The position numbers and the translations under genes were made by a program. Below, in pieces: positions 51,191-60,924 of a DNA stretch of 64,000 bases. The notes beneath the pieces were generated by a model. The model ran no database searches. It was not told the DNA's origin and saw only the letters and a program-made list of their open reading frames with translations. Source of the stretch: Anaerocolumna jejuensis DSM 15929 (GTDB taxonomy: Bacteria > Bacillota > Clostridia > Lachnospirales > Lachnospiraceae); assembly GCF_900142215.1 (NCBI RefSeq), contig NZ_FRAC01000007.1, positions 62,001 through 126,000 of the forward strand, given 5' to 3'. The first letter of the stretch is position 1. Each line of letters opens with the position of its first letter.

Positions 51191-51798
51191 GTCAAATAAA
51201 ATAACAAATAAAAGAATATTTTAAATAATAAATAAAATAAAAAATGAAATAACGAAACATAATTATATATTTAAAGATATTTACAGCTATTGTATAATGT
51301 TAGAGCAAAAATATGCCGATATAATGCAATATAGTAAAAATATTACATAAATATAATGCAAAAATTTATAATGAGCCAAAAATAGGAGGGGAAAATTAGA
51401 AAAATACTAAAATATTTAATATTAAATAGAAAATCTCTATGAATAAAACGCACACATTGCACATATAATTAATATTACATATGCGTTCTGACAGCATATA
51501 ACTGATAACATATATGCACATAAAATGCTTGCACTGACAAGCGGATAACTGATTACATATAAATCATAAACGTCCTCCATAGTTTGCATTTCCGTAATTT
51601 CATCAAGGCTGTAGGTTGATTTGAACCTCCATACCTATTGAGCCTGACTTTTAACAATCCAAAAAATCTCCCGGCATAATAAAAAATAATATGTATTACT
51701 ACAGGCAATAGCAGCATTAACTATTAACGCCTTTATGGCATTAATATATAAATATATCGAAAGATATATTTAAAAATAAACAGGATAGGAGGTGCAGC
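51191..51798. other. AT-rich non-coding stretch
   Basis: No credible gene. An imperfect direct repeat (GACAGCATATAACTGATAAC near 51490 and GACAAGCGGATAACTGATTAC near 51536) is visible. It forms the long leader region of the mannanase gene. Confidence 0.5.
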
Positions 51799-51849
51799 AT
51801 GAAGCTTTCTCGCTATAAGCGGCCTATTGCTAAAAATGAGTATGGCTAG
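51799..51849 (+). CDS. 16-aa leader-like ORF before the mannanase gene
   Basis: A 17-codon frame, MKLSRYKRPIAKNEYG then stop, with a very strong ribosome site (ATAGGAGGTG) ending six bases before the ATG. It ends 57 bases upstream of the mannanase start. The peptide is strongly basic and looks neither like a signal peptide nor a gene fragment of a known family. A leader peptide or small basic peptide are both possible. Confidence 0.4.
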   Translation: MKLSRYKRPIAKNEYG

Positions 51850-51906
51850 TTTTTTATGCTGGATAAGAGGGGTCTGCAAATAACTTTAATAATTGGAGGA
51901 AAAGGT

Positions 51907-53811
51907 ATGCGAAAAAATATTTTGCATTTTACAACTGCGGTATTGCTTCTTTGCATTATGTTTTCAATTAATGTAAGAGCAAGCCAGGACACACAGGCGG
52001 CATCTGCAGATGCATTTGTACGGGCTTCCGGAACAGAATTCGTCGTAGATGGACATGCTTTCTATTTCGCGGGAGCAAATTCGTATGATTTGTTTACTTA
52101 TGGTGATGGTTCAAGTACCCAGACAACACAGGATATTGAAACAAAATACATGGATAAGAGCAAAATTGATTCAATTATGAGCCAAATGGCTCAGGATGGG
52201 GTTACAGTTTTAAGGACATGGGGCTTCTCCAATGAAAGCTGGCATGGCTTTGAAACATCCAAAGGGGTTTACAGCGAAGCTCAGTTCATGCTGTTTGATT
52301 ACATCATGGATTCGGCAAGAAGAAACGGCATTAAGGTCATCATTACCCTGGAAAACTATTGGGAAGCCTACGGCGGCATTGATAAAAAGCTTCAATGGCA
52401 GGGATTGAGCAGCGGAAATCATACGGCAAGGGCACAATATTTTTCCAATGCAAATTGCAAGAACCAATATAAGGCCTATGCGGAGCATTTTATTAACAGG
52501 GTTAACCACTATACAGGAGTTGCCTATAAGGATGACCCTACCATATTTGCGTGGGATTTGATGAATGAGCCCAGATACCAGGATGCAGCAGTTAATGAGA
52601 ATAAGACGGGTATTACATTAAGAGCCTGGGTAGATGAAATGGCCTCATATATTAAAAGTCTGGATAGAAACCATATGGTTTGTGTGGGAATCGAAGGACA
52701 TGAAACAAAATATGGTTTTGGCGGTGATGAAGGAAATCCTTTTGTATACATACAGCAGTCACCTTATATTGATTTCTGTTCTGCTCACCCATATCCGGAC
52801 GAACATTGGGCAAATCTATCGCCGGAAGGAACTAAAAATCTGATGAAGATGTGGATCAACGATGCACATAATGTAGTGAAAAAGCCCTTTGTGATCGGGG
52901 AATTCAATACCCATAACAATAAGGACCAATATTGGCCGGCAGTATTTGGAGTTCTGGAAGAAGAGGGAGCCGCAGGAGGCCTGCTGTGGGAATATAATTA
53001 CAGGAGATTAAGCGATTTTACTGTTATACATGGGGACTCCATCCTTGCGTACTTTAAAGCCCATTCCATCCGGATGACAGCTAAAAATCTACAGGAGAAT
53101 CAGATAACCCCTGCCAGCGCTGTCTTTGATAAAAAGGCGGACAAGCAGGAGAATATTACGGTTACAATGAAGCTGCTGGCAGGCAATTCCTTAACAGGAA
53201 TCAAGAATGGTGCACAGGAACTTGGTAGCGGAAGGGACTATACCCTGTCTGGCAATACGGTAATAATCAATAAAAATTACCTTGCCTCCCTGCCCTGCGG
53301 AAATACGGTTTTGACCTTTGACATAAGCTCTGGAGCAGATCCGTCTATTACCATAACAGTTGTAGATTCCGGCGCATTAAGTGCTGAAATAAATCCGAAG
53401 GAAGCAGGCTTTGATAAAAAAGCTGCAAAGCAAAAGGATATTACTGTAACAATGAATCTTAACGGAAATACTTTCCTTGGTATTAAAAATGGCTCTGCAG
53501 CCCTGGTAAACGGTGCGGATTATGAGGTCGTAAATAACACAGCCATCATAAAAAAGAGTTACCTGGCAGCACAAGGTATTGGGACCCTGAACCTGACATT
53601 TGATTTCAGCCAGGGCAATGACCCGGTATTAAAGGTTACCATTGTGGATACAACCACACCTGCATACCCGGAATGGGATATTAACAAGCAGTATGTGGGG
53701 GGAGAAATCGTTACACATAACGGTAAGCTATGGAAGGCAGAATGGTGGACAAACCGTGAAGAGCCTGGAACAACTGGTGAATGGGGTGTCTGGAGAGAAT
53801 ACAAAGGCTGA
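51907..53811 (+). CDS. secreted GH5 endo-beta-mannanase with two X2 modules and CBM5/12
   Basis: A 634-aa secreted glycoside hydrolase. Residues 1-27 are a Sec signal peptide. The GH5 catalytic domain (~40-390) shows the acid/base Glu in WDLMNEPR and the nucleophile Glu in FVIGEFNTH; GTEFVVDGHAFYFAGANSY and VLRTWGFSN are typical of the mannanase subfamily 7. Two X2-type Ig-like modules follow (~405-500 and ~510-590, each starting AxFDKKAxKQxxITVTM). A C-terminal CBM5/12 (~595-634) has WDINKQYVGGEIVTHNGKLW and WWTNREEPG. It should cut mannan or glucomannan outside the cell. Start ATG 51907 behind GGAGG. Confidence 0.92.
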   Translation: MRKNILHFTTAVLLLCIMFSINVRASQDTQAASADAFVRASGTEFVVDGHAFYFAGANSYDLFTYGDGSSTQTTQDIETKYMDKSKIDSIMSQMAQDGVTVLRTWGFSNESWHGFETSKGVYSEAQFMLFDYIMDSARRNGIKVIITLENYWEAYGGIDKKLQWQGLSSGNHTARAQYFSNANCKNQYKAYAEHFINRVNHYTGVAYKDDPTIFAWDLMNEPRYQDAAVNENKTGITLRAWVDEMASYIKSLDRNHMVCVGIEGHETKYGFGGDEGNPFVYIQQSPYIDFCSAHPYPDEHWANLSPEGTKNLMKMWINDAHNVVKKPFVIGEFNTHNNKDQYWPAVFGVLEEEGAAGGLLWEYNYRRLSDFTVIHGDSILAYFKAHSIRMTAKNLQENQITPASAVFDKKADKQENITVTMKLLAGNSLTGIKNGAQELGSGRDYTLSGNTVIINKNYLASLPCGNTVLTFDISSGADPSITITVVDSGALSAEINPKEAGFDKKAAKQKDITVTMNLNGNTFLGIKNGSAALVNGADYEVVNNTAIIKKSYLAAQGIGTLNLTFDFSQGNDPVLKVTIVDTTTPAYPEWDINKQYVGGEIVTHNGKLWKAEWWTNREEPGTTGEWGVWREYKG

Positions 53812-53927
53812 GAAAGCTAAGTTACTGTCTGTCTAAGATGGGGTATGATAAAAGGGTGTGATTGCAGAACAGCTTCATTGGCTGCCTTTATAGATTACCT
53901 TCACATCTGTTATTAAGAATATTTCAT

Positions 53928-53976
53928 AAAATGCGCTTTCAAAGAATTTTAATATCATCTTTTAAAGCGCATTTTC
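53928..53976 (+). terminator. intrinsic terminator after the mannanase gene
   Basis: AAAATGCGCTTT (53928-53939) pairs with AAAGCGCATTTT (53964-53975) around a 24-base loop, T-rich at the end. The hairpin is symmetric. Confidence 0.75.
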
Positions 53977-54135
53977 TTATGCTTTTCCATATTAAAATGC
54001 ATGATTCCTGTTATATGAATGAATAAAAAACGAAAAAATGTTTTATTCTTTCTTAAACTGTATAATATTGACTTAATTCGACAATAGTGGTATTCTTCTA
54101 AATAATACCGGTCAATCATACGGGAAAAGGAGACG

Positions 54136-55659
54136 ATGAGAAAAGATATGGATATTATCAATCAGGGGTTAAATGTCAGGAAGTTTAATGAGAAAGCAGA
54201 AAGAAACAAAGTAATCAATAAGTTCCTATTTATTGGAACCACCATATTATATGCATTGTACATAGGAGTTCTGATTCAAAACTATTTGTCCAAGGACATT
54301 TCTTCTGTCATAGCGATTGTAATTATTGCTGCCTGCTTTCTTGCAATAGGTACCAATCTGTCCGTTTATATTAAAAAGGCAGCCAGTGATATTTTAGGAT
54401 GGGGAAGCTTAGTCAGCTTTATGATAATTTACTCTTTTTTTCTATTGAGTGACGGGAGCGATTTTGTCAGATTTAGTGCGATACCTGTTTTGTGTGCGGC
54501 AATTTTGTTTTACGATACGAAACTGGTAAAAATCTTCTGTGTATGGAATGGAGTTATCAATATCATCTATTCAATTCTATTAGTTCTGTCAAAATCCGAT
54601 AATATGTCCCAGAATATCCTGGAGTTGATCATTATCCTGCTGACTCTTAATACCATATACAAATGTACGGATATCGGACAGCGGTTTTCCTATGATTCCC
54701 TGCATACTGTAAAAGACCAGCAGGGGATGCAGGAGAAGATGTTAAGTGATATCCTGGAAATTGCAAAGGTTGTTAAAAATGGTACGTCCAAAAGCAGTCA
54801 GATAGTGAAGAGCTTAGGTGAATCCACTGAAATCGTTCATTCTGCCATTGGAGAGGTTTCTGTCAGTACCCAGGCCACTGCTAATAACATCCAGGAGCAA
54901 ACCGTTATGACCCAGACAATCCAGCAATCCATTAAACAAACGGTGGAACATTCTGAAAAAATGGTAATGATTGCTGAAAATGCCTCCGATTCCATTAAAA
55001 ACGGGCTGCAGGTAATGGGCAATTTAAAGGAGCAGTCGGCCTATATCGCATCGGCTAATGCTGCGGTAGCAGATTCCATGGAAAAGCTGCAGGATAAGAT
55101 GAATGAGGTACATAATATAGCAAATATCATATTCAGTATTTCCAGCCAGACCAATTTACTGGCATTAAATGCTTCCATTGAGAGTGCAAGGGCAGGTGAA
55201 GCCGGAAAGGGGTTTGCAGTTGTAGCGGAGGAAATCAGGCATCTGTCAGAGCAGACCAGAAATTCTACGGAGAATATAGCAAAAATAATTGAGGAATTAA
55301 GTCAGAATGCAGCTGAAGCTACTGTCAATGTAAAGGACTCCATCCTGTCTGCTGAGAATCAGGGCGGCTTTATTACATCAGCGTCCCAGAGCTTTGAAAA
55401 AATAGAGGAGGATGTAAGCACATTATCCGGGCATATTGTTCAAATTGATACTATGCTGTCAGAACTGGCAGAGGCAAATAATCAAATCGTAGAAAACATC
55501 AGTCAGCTGTCTGCCGCAACGGAAGAAATCACAGCCAGCTCCGAAGAGGTATCGGCAATCAGCGAAAAAAATCTTCAAAATGCTGAAAATACAAAAGAAT
55601 ACCTGGAAGAAGTGCTTCAAACAACGAAACGGTTTGATAAATATTTGGAGGGGAATTAA
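54136..55659 (+). CDS. methyl-accepting chemotaxis protein with polytopic membrane domain
   Basis: A 507-aa chemoreceptor. The N-terminal ~180 residues hold about six membrane segments with very short loops, instead of the usual two helices around a periplasmic sensor. The cytoplasmic signalling region follows, with the conserved hairpin tip IFSISSQTNLLALNASIESARAGEAGKGFAVVAEEIRHLSEQT (about 333-375) and QLSAATEEITASSEEV near the end as an adaptation region. No HAMP domain is obvious. Start ATG 54136 after AAAGGAG. The membrane domain may sense a hydrophobic or membrane-related cue. It opens the signalling cluster on the right side of the window. Confidence 0.9.
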   Translation: MRKDMDIINQGLNVRKFNEKAERNKVINKFLFIGTTILYALYIGVLIQNYLSKDISSVIAIVIIAACFLAIGTNLSVYIKKAASDILGWGSLVSFMIIYSFFLLSDGSDFVRFSAIPVLCAAILFYDTKLVKIFCVWNGVINIIYSILLVLSKSDNMSQNILELIIILLTLNTIYKCTDIGQRFSYDSLHTVKDQQGMQEKMLSDILEIAKVVKNGTSKSSQIVKSLGESTEIVHSAIGEVSVSTQATANNIQEQTVMTQTIQQSIKQTVEHSEKMVMIAENASDSIKNGLQVMGNLKEQSAYIASANAAVADSMEKLQDKMNEVHNIANIIFSISSQTNLLALNASIESARAGEAGKGFAVVAEEIRHLSEQTRNSTENIAKIIEELSQNAAEATVNVKDSILSAENQGGFITSASQSFEKIEEDVSTLSGHIVQIDTMLSELAEANNQIVENISQLSAATEEITASSEEVSAISEKNLQNAENTKEYLEEVLQTTKRFDKYLEGN

Positions 55660-55914
55660 TTTTTTAGTAAAAAATATGATTCATGTTATTGTTTCGGTGT
55701 TTCGGAGCTTACAGGTGTTCTTATGGAAAATTAATTGAATTAATTCTTGTTCCTATTAGAAAAAGTATAATTGGGCATAATGATATTACGAAATAATGTA
55801 AGAATATCTGGAGGATGAATAAGTCCGGCAAGATACGAAAATTAAAAAGCAGGTTTTAAGCAGGTTTTACTTTCTGTCAAGGCAGTTTCGTAAGCAAACA
55901 CGAAAGGAGTTAAT

Positions 55915-56073
55915 ATGAAAAGTACAAAAAATAAGAAAAAGGAAGATGGAAAATTCCACTCAAAGCATATCAAGCATGATCCACAGGCGGAGAGTGCCCG
56001 TGCGGTATTTGGACTACAGGATGACAGTCTTCACAGCAGGGAGAATGATACCGTGACGAACCATACTCACTAA
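55915..56073 (+). CDS. small basic protein, CPC_1213-like
   Basis: A 52-aa protein missed by length filters: MKSTKNKKKEDGKFHSKHIKH, then DPQAESARAVFGLQDDSLHS. The Lys-rich start followed by H-DPQAESAR is what I remember of the CPC_1213 family of very small Clostridia proteins of unknown role. It has a strong ribosome site (GAAAGGAG) and a terminator 30 bases after its stop. Expression looks real; the function is unknown. Confidence 0.72.
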   Translation: MKSTKNKKKEDGKFHSKHIKHDPQAESARAVFGLQDDSLHSRENDTVTNHTH

Positions 56074-56103
56074 CTGTTAATTTTATTTTACCATATTAAA
56101 ACA

Positions 56104-56166
56104 CCCCTTGAAGTCTTTATGTTCAATTATATGAGCATGAAAGCAGCAAGGGGTATTTTAATTTTT
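56104..56166. terminator. hairpin terminator between convergent genes
   Basis: CCCCTTG (56104-56110) and CAAGGGG (56147-56153) pair around a long loop that holds a further small stem, followed by a T-rich tract. It lies between the small gene and the convergent AraC gene. Confidence 0.6.
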
Positions 56167-56215
56167 TTGGGAAATAAAAAATTTATTGAAAGCAATCGAT
56201 ACAGTTGAGGGGTAA

Positions 56216-58378
56216 TCAAGTATCAGATTGTGCTTTCGCGTATAATTTGGCAATTAATAAATAGAGCATTTCACCAGTTTCCAAAGGCTCCTGGTTAAGG
56301 CTCTGTTCTGCCGTATGTACGGATATATCCTTATATCCGAGAGTATTTAACCTTTCAGAAAGTTTATTCTGTATGGTATGTGATATATCAATAATCTGTT
56401 CCTCGGTGCTATTATGAAGCACAAACAGAAGTATATTGCCGGCATAATGCCCGATCCAGTCATCGGGAGAAGTCAGGCAGGTATCCAGGCAAGCCTTCAG
56501 GGAGGCCTCCAGACATACCTGATTGGAATCCGCTATCAGGGAGGCTGCTTCATAAGTATCGGCAGTTTTTTCCGGTAAAGTGATAACAGCAGCAATAAGT
56601 GACAGCTGAGTTTGCTCTATCTTGGATTTTCGAATCTCTTCCGGCAGGTGTTTGTCAATATAATATCTGGTATAAAAGCCGGTCTGCGCATCCTTAAAGC
56701 TATCCGCAGTATTGATGGCGGAGTTTTGACCGCCGGGACTGATATTGATTATGGACTGGTTGGAAATATCCTTGATTATTTCCGTAATATAGGTTGACTT
56801 TCCTATGCCTTCCGGGAAAGCAAGAACCAGATAGGTCTGTCCGTTTTTTTGCTCCAGCTTAAAGAAGGTATCATTTTGCACATAGGCACGCATGGATACA
56901 CAATTCTGACAGGATTCATTTTTATTCCAGAAATTATAGCAGTTCAATTCTGGCTGGGGCGTATCATTTTCATATATAAACCAGGAAGTGTGTTCAACCG
57001 GATCAACGATACGTGCTGTATCATAAAGCCCATTAAAAATGGCAAGCTTTGATTTAGCCTGCTGAGTAGCCTGGGAAATGATTTCACCGATTGGCATATC
57101 AAGCTGGGGATAATTACCGGAAAGGCTTATGCCATGGGCATTCCGGTAGTCGGAAGGAGTGATTCCGCTGTATTTTTTAAATACGGCCGCAAAGTGATTC
57201 TGATAACGGAAACCCACGCTTTGGGCAACCTCCAGTATACTTGCATTTTTCTCCAGCAACATTTTCTGGCTTTGCTCAATGCGTATTTTATTAATATTGT
57301 CATTTAAGGACAGGCCTGTTTCTGTCTTTATTAAATTTGATATATAATAGGTGCTTAATCTTGTAATATTGGATAGGTCCTCCAGGGTTATCTTTTCGCT
57401 GTAATGGCTGTAGAGATAGTCCAGGATTTTTCTTACCGGCTGGGAATAAATGCTTTTTTTACTATCGGAAACGGCTCTTGTAAGTTCAATTAAAGTATTT
57501 TTCATCATCTCATAGAGCTCCGTAATATTGTCTGTGAGCTCCATTTTAAGTATCATATCATCTGACATATCCAAGGTCTGAACATAGGGTGCGCCGGCAT
57601 CAATGGCAGTGTAACAGACCATGGAACAGAGCTTGATAAAGCTGTTCTTAATACTCCTTATATGGTCCGTATTATGGAGCTGGTACATAGGAGCATTGGA
57701 GGCACTCTGCTGATTAATGATATGTATAATTTTCTTGGTGTCTCCCTCCTGAATAGCTCGCTTAATGCTAAGATAGGTGGAGGAAGGAATATGCCGTTCG
57801 ATACCTTTTACATTCCAGACCGGTCCATCATCAACAGGTAAGCTGGCTGTTTTTTTAGTGGTATTCGGATAGCTTTTCAGTATCTGGAGACCTGCATTTT
57901 CCTTAAAAAGACTGGTACAGAGAGAATATAATACGGTTCCGTAGGTCATTGCCTTGTCATAGGCAACAATTTTCTTTTTTAGCAGTATTTTATGAAGATC
58001 TGTGTAAGTCAGATTAGGAATGCGGTTTTGGGAGGCTAAGGCATTCAATTCAGCATCCGTGAGTGATTTTACTAATATGGGCTCTGTTACGATAGCCCCG
58101 ATATAATTATTGTTGTCTGTCAGGAAAACCACATGACAGACAATATTATTATGCAGGAAATAAGCATAATATTTATTGTCACTAACAGTACTAGAAAAGG
58201 TTTCTGCAAGGAAGGACAATAATTTGTTGAACCCTAAGCAGGTAAATTCATGCAAGGGGATTAATTCAGGGTGTGATAAAACAGGGTTTAAACGGGTATC
58301 AAAACAGAAGGAACCGGTTTCAGTAACTTTGTAATAGGTATCCATAATCCTTTTTAAATAAATAGTACCATCCTGCAA
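56216..58378 (-). CDS. AraC regulator with Cys-containing sensor region and degenerate GGDEF domain
   Basis: A 720-aa fusion protein. The N-terminal ~330 residues are a sensor region of no clear family. The AraC DNA-binding domain is at ~335-435 (EKITLEDLSNITRLSTYYISNLI, YQNHFAAVFKKYSGITPSDYRN). A segment ~450-580 contains NESCQNCVSMRAY, a Cys pair as in PAS/PocR-like or metal-binding sensors. The last ~130 residues look like a GGDEF domain (DAQTGFYTRYYIDKHLPEE) in which the active motif is replaced (DWIGHYAGNILLF), so it cannot make c-di-GMP but may bind GTP or a dinucleotide. Start TTG 58378 after GAAAGGAGG; the ATG eleven codons earlier has no ribosome site. It is divergent from the EAL/HDOD and GGDEF genes. 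Confidence 0.82.
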   Translation of the reverse strand: MQDGTIYLKRIMDTYYKVTETGSFCFDTRLNPVLSHPELIPLHEFTCLGFNKLLSFLAETFSSTVSDNKYYAYFLHNNIVCHVVFLTDNNNYIGAIVTEPILVKSLTDAELNALASQNRIPNLTYTDLHKILLKKKIVAYDKAMTYGTVLYSLCTSLFKENAGLQILKSYPNTTKKTASLPVDDGPVWNVKGIERHIPSSTYLSIKRAIQEGDTKKIIHIINQQSASNAPMYQLHNTDHIRSIKNSFIKLCSMVCYTAIDAGAPYVQTLDMSDDMILKMELTDNITELYEMMKNTLIELTRAVSDSKKSIYSQPVRKILDYLYSHYSEKITLEDLSNITRLSTYYISNLIKTETGLSLNDNINKIRIEQSQKMLLEKNASILEVAQSVGFRYQNHFAAVFKKYSGITPSDYRNAHGISLSGNYPQLDMPIGEIISQATQQAKSKLAIFNGLYDTARIVDPVEHTSWFIYENDTPQPELNCYNFWNKNESCQNCVSMRAYVQNDTFFKLEQKNGQTYLVLAFPEGIGKSTYITEIIKDISNQSIINISPGGQNSAINTADSFKDAQTGFYTRYYIDKHLPEEIRKSKIEQTQLSLIAAVITLPEKTADTYEAASLIADSNQVCLEASLKACLDTCLTSPDDWIGHYAGNILLFVLHNSTEEQIIDISHTIQNKLSERLNTLGYKDISVHTAEQSLNQEPLETGEMLYLLIAKLYAKAQSDT

Positions 58379-58612
58379 GTTAACGCCTCCTTTCATTAAA
58401 ATATAATGCAAAATATTACAAAAGGCAACAATGTTAAAAAATTTTCCCGTTTATTTTTCTAATTTCGCAACTTTTTATCCACAATATTCTGCAATTGGTA
58501 TATAATTACTATAACATCATTGTTGAAAAAATATAGTTGTTCATATAAGGTTATAAATTTTTGCACTAGTGGTTGAAATACAGAGGATGTGTTATGTACG
58601 ACAGGAGGACAT

Positions 58613-59824
58613 ATGGATGTATATATTGCCAGACAGCCGATTTTTAACCGAAAAATGAAAGTATATGGATATGAACTCCTTTACAGGCAGAGTGTCAATA
58701 ATTATTTTGAAGGAGCAGATGATGACCAGGCTACAACTGCTTTGATCAATAATTCCTTTATGGTGTTCGGATTTCAGGAGCTTACGGAACAGACCAGGGG
58801 TTTTATAAATTTCTCTCAGAACCTCATATTAAACGAATTGCCTTATATGCTGCCGAAAGACAAGGTAGTGATAGAAATTCTGGAGAGAGTTGAGCCCAAT
58901 GAGAGAGTGATAGAAGCCTGCAGGAAGCTTAAGGAAAGAGGCTACAAGCTGGCTTTGGACGATTTTGTTCTGGAGCAGTATTCACAGGATTATTTACCGC
59001 TAATCGAGCTGGCAGACATCATAAAAGTGGAATTCCCTGCTATTAAGGGAGATGGCATACAAAAGATGATTGATAAATTTGGCAGAAGGATAATTTTCCT
59101 AGCTGAAAAGGTTGAGACCAGAGAAGAGCACCAACGTGCCATGGATATGGGATTTAAGCTTTTCCAGGGATATTATTTCAGTAAGCCGGTCATGGAGAAT
59201 CTAAAAGATATCGGAGCACTGAATGTCAATCTTGTCCGTATTGTAAATGCCCTGAATATTGAACCAATCAACTATGGTAAAATTGCAGAAATCATTCAAC
59301 AGGATGTTGGGCTTTCTTATAAGTTCTTAAAAATGTCGAATTCCGTATACTATGGGGCGATACACCGCATAAAAAACATCAGGCAGGGTCTTATGTTTAT
59401 CGGTACAGACGAAATTAAGCACTGGATATATCTGATGATGCTAAGAGGGGTGCAGTGTACAGATAATGCAGAGCTTGTTAAAAATTCCATAATCAGAGGC
59501 AAAATGCTTTCTCTTCTGGCTTTGGAATTGCAAATAGAGAATAATTCAGATTATTTTATTGGTGGGATGTTTTCCTCTGTTGATGTGCTTATGAATACCA
59601 GCATGGATAAGGCTTTAATCGGGCTTCCTTTGTCACTGGATGTAAGAGAAGCACTGCTCGGAAAGAAAAACCGGCTTAGATGGTATCTGGATTCAGTTCT
59701 TGCCCTGGAACAGGCAAAATGGGAGCAGCTATCGAAAATTGCTGATTATCCCCAACTGCCGGCAGACAGGTATATGACATTATATCTGGAAGCCATAAGG
59801 TGGCAAAGGACATTAACAGATTAA
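58613..59824 (+). CDS. EAL-HDOD domain signalling protein (YuxH-like)
   Basis: A 403-aa cytosolic protein. The N-terminal half (1-~200) is an EAL-type domain of the degenerate YuxH kind (IARQPIFNRKMKVYGYELLYR, VIEILERVEPN, YKLALDDFVLEQY). The C-terminal half is an HDOD domain (~205-400; LVRIVNALNIEPINYGKIAEIIQQDVGLSYKFLKMSNS). In the EAL part the first Glu of the metal site is replaced (ELL for EAL), so it more likely binds than hydrolyses c-di-GMP. The start at ATG 58613 is behind AGGAGG. It is followed after 13 bases by a GGDEF gene, probably in one operon. Confidence 0.9.
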   Translation: MDVYIARQPIFNRKMKVYGYELLYRQSVNNYFEGADDDQATTALINNSFMVFGFQELTEQTRGFINFSQNLILNELPYMLPKDKVVIEILERVEPNERVIEACRKLKERGYKLALDDFVLEQYSQDYLPLIELADIIKVEFPAIKGDGIQKMIDKFGRRIIFLAEKVETREEHQRAMDMGFKLFQGYYFSKPVMENLKDIGALNVNLVRIVNALNIEPINYGKIAEIIQQDVGLSYKFLKMSNSVYYGAIHRIKNIRQGLMFIGTDEIKHWIYLMMLRGVQCTDNAELVKNSIIRGKMLSLLALELQIENNSDYFIGGMFSSVDVLMNTSMDKALIGLPLSLDVREALLGKKNRLRWYLDSVLALEQAKWEQLSKIADYPQLPADRYMTLYLEAIRWQRTLTD

Positions 59825-59837
59825 GGAGTTGATAGGG

Positions 59838-60815
59838 GTGGAGACTTACGGAGTTATAATAATTGTATCGCTTCTCCTGATAATCAGCTGTCTGCTTTGG
59901 AATCGGTTAGATACGAGCAGGGAGAAAAAGATACAGACCTTGTTCTTTGATATTTCCATATTATTCATGGACACAAAAGGTAAAAGGCAAAATGAAAACT
60001 GCATAAAGCTGATTGAGGTCCTTGGCAGATTTATCAAGGCAGAGCATATTATATTAAGGCTTGATAAGGAAACAGACAAGAATTCCTCCAACATCTATTT
60101 ATGGAATAAGAAAGAAAGTAATGCCCCGGAGGAGAGTGAGCCGGAGCTTCTGATAGAGCTTAAGGATAAGGAAGAGGTCATTGGTGCCATTACGATAAAA
60201 GGCAGAAAAGCATTAAATTTACTTCGAAAACAAAAAAGTAATTTTGCTCTATTTATAGCGAAACTTATAAACCGGTTTTCGAATGACGATAAGTTATATA
60301 TTATGGCCTATTATGATCAGCTTACAAAATTGCCGAACAGGGATTATTTATTAAAAATGGCGGATGAGGCCAATGAAGATGCCAGAAAAAAGAATGAAAT
60401 GGTCGCCTATCTGTTTTTTGACCTGGATGCCTTTAAGACTGTTAATGATACAATGGGACATGAAAGCGGAGATGAACTTCTGAAAGAAGTGGCGGACAGA
60501 CTGAGCCAGACGGAGAATAAATTCAGCATGGCTGCACGTTACGGCGGAGACGAATATCTTATTATGCTTCAGCATGTAACGGAGCTGGGTCAGGTGATAG
60601 GAGCCGCTGAAACACTGATGAGGCTTTTTAAGGAACCCTTTATCCTATCGGGTAAAGATGTCAGCATAACAGCCAGTGTAGGTATTTCCTTATATCCCTG
60701 TCATGGGAACAGTATGAATGAATTGCTGATAAAAGCTGACAAGGCCATGTATCAATCCAAAGCAAGAGGAAAAAACCAGTATGATATCATATCCACCGAA
60801 AGGGTATGCTTATAA
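59838..60815 (+). CDS. membrane-bound diguanylate cyclase (GGDEF)
   Basis: A 325-aa enzyme that should make c-di-GMP from two GTP. One N-terminal membrane segment (~5-22), a GAF-like middle part (~40-145) and a GGDEF domain (~155-320) with ARYGGDEYLIML as the active signature (GGDEY, allowed in active enzymes), DQLTKLPNRDYLL and FFDLDAFKTVNDTMGHESGDELL as GTP/metal elements. No RxxD inhibitory site is present in front of the signature. Start GTG 59838, nine bases after AAGGAG; a TTG right after it is less likely. Same operon as the EAL/HDOD gene. Confidence 0.9.
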   Translation: METYGVIIIVSLLLIISCLLWNRLDTSREKKIQTLFFDISILFMDTKGKRQNENCIKLIEVLGRFIKAEHIILRLDKETDKNSSNIYLWNKKESNAPEESEPELLIELKDKEEVIGAITIKGRKALNLLRKQKSNFALFIAKLINRFSNDDKLYIMAYYDQLTKLPNRDYLLKMADEANEDARKKNEMVAYLFFDLDAFKTVNDTMGHESGDELLKEVADRLSQTENKFSMAARYGGDEYLIMLQHVTELGQVIGAAETLMRLFKEPFILSGKDVSITASVGISLYPCHGNSMNELLIKADKAMYQSKARGKNQYDIISTERVCL

Positions 60816-60840
60816 TATTTCTTCAAAGGAAATCAGGAAT

Positions 60841-60898
60841 TTAAAACACCTCTTGAAAGTATTGCAGCAAACAAGCGTTTATTCAAGAGGTGTTTTAA
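60841..60898. terminator. perfect 17-bp terminator
   Basis: TTAAAACACCTCTTGAA (60841-60857) and TTCAAGAGGTGTTTTAA (60882-60898) are exact complements, so the hairpin can work in both directions. It ends the EAL/GGDEF operon. Confidence 0.85.
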
Positions 60899-60924
60899 AT
60901 TTATTGAGGGGAAACAAAATGTTT

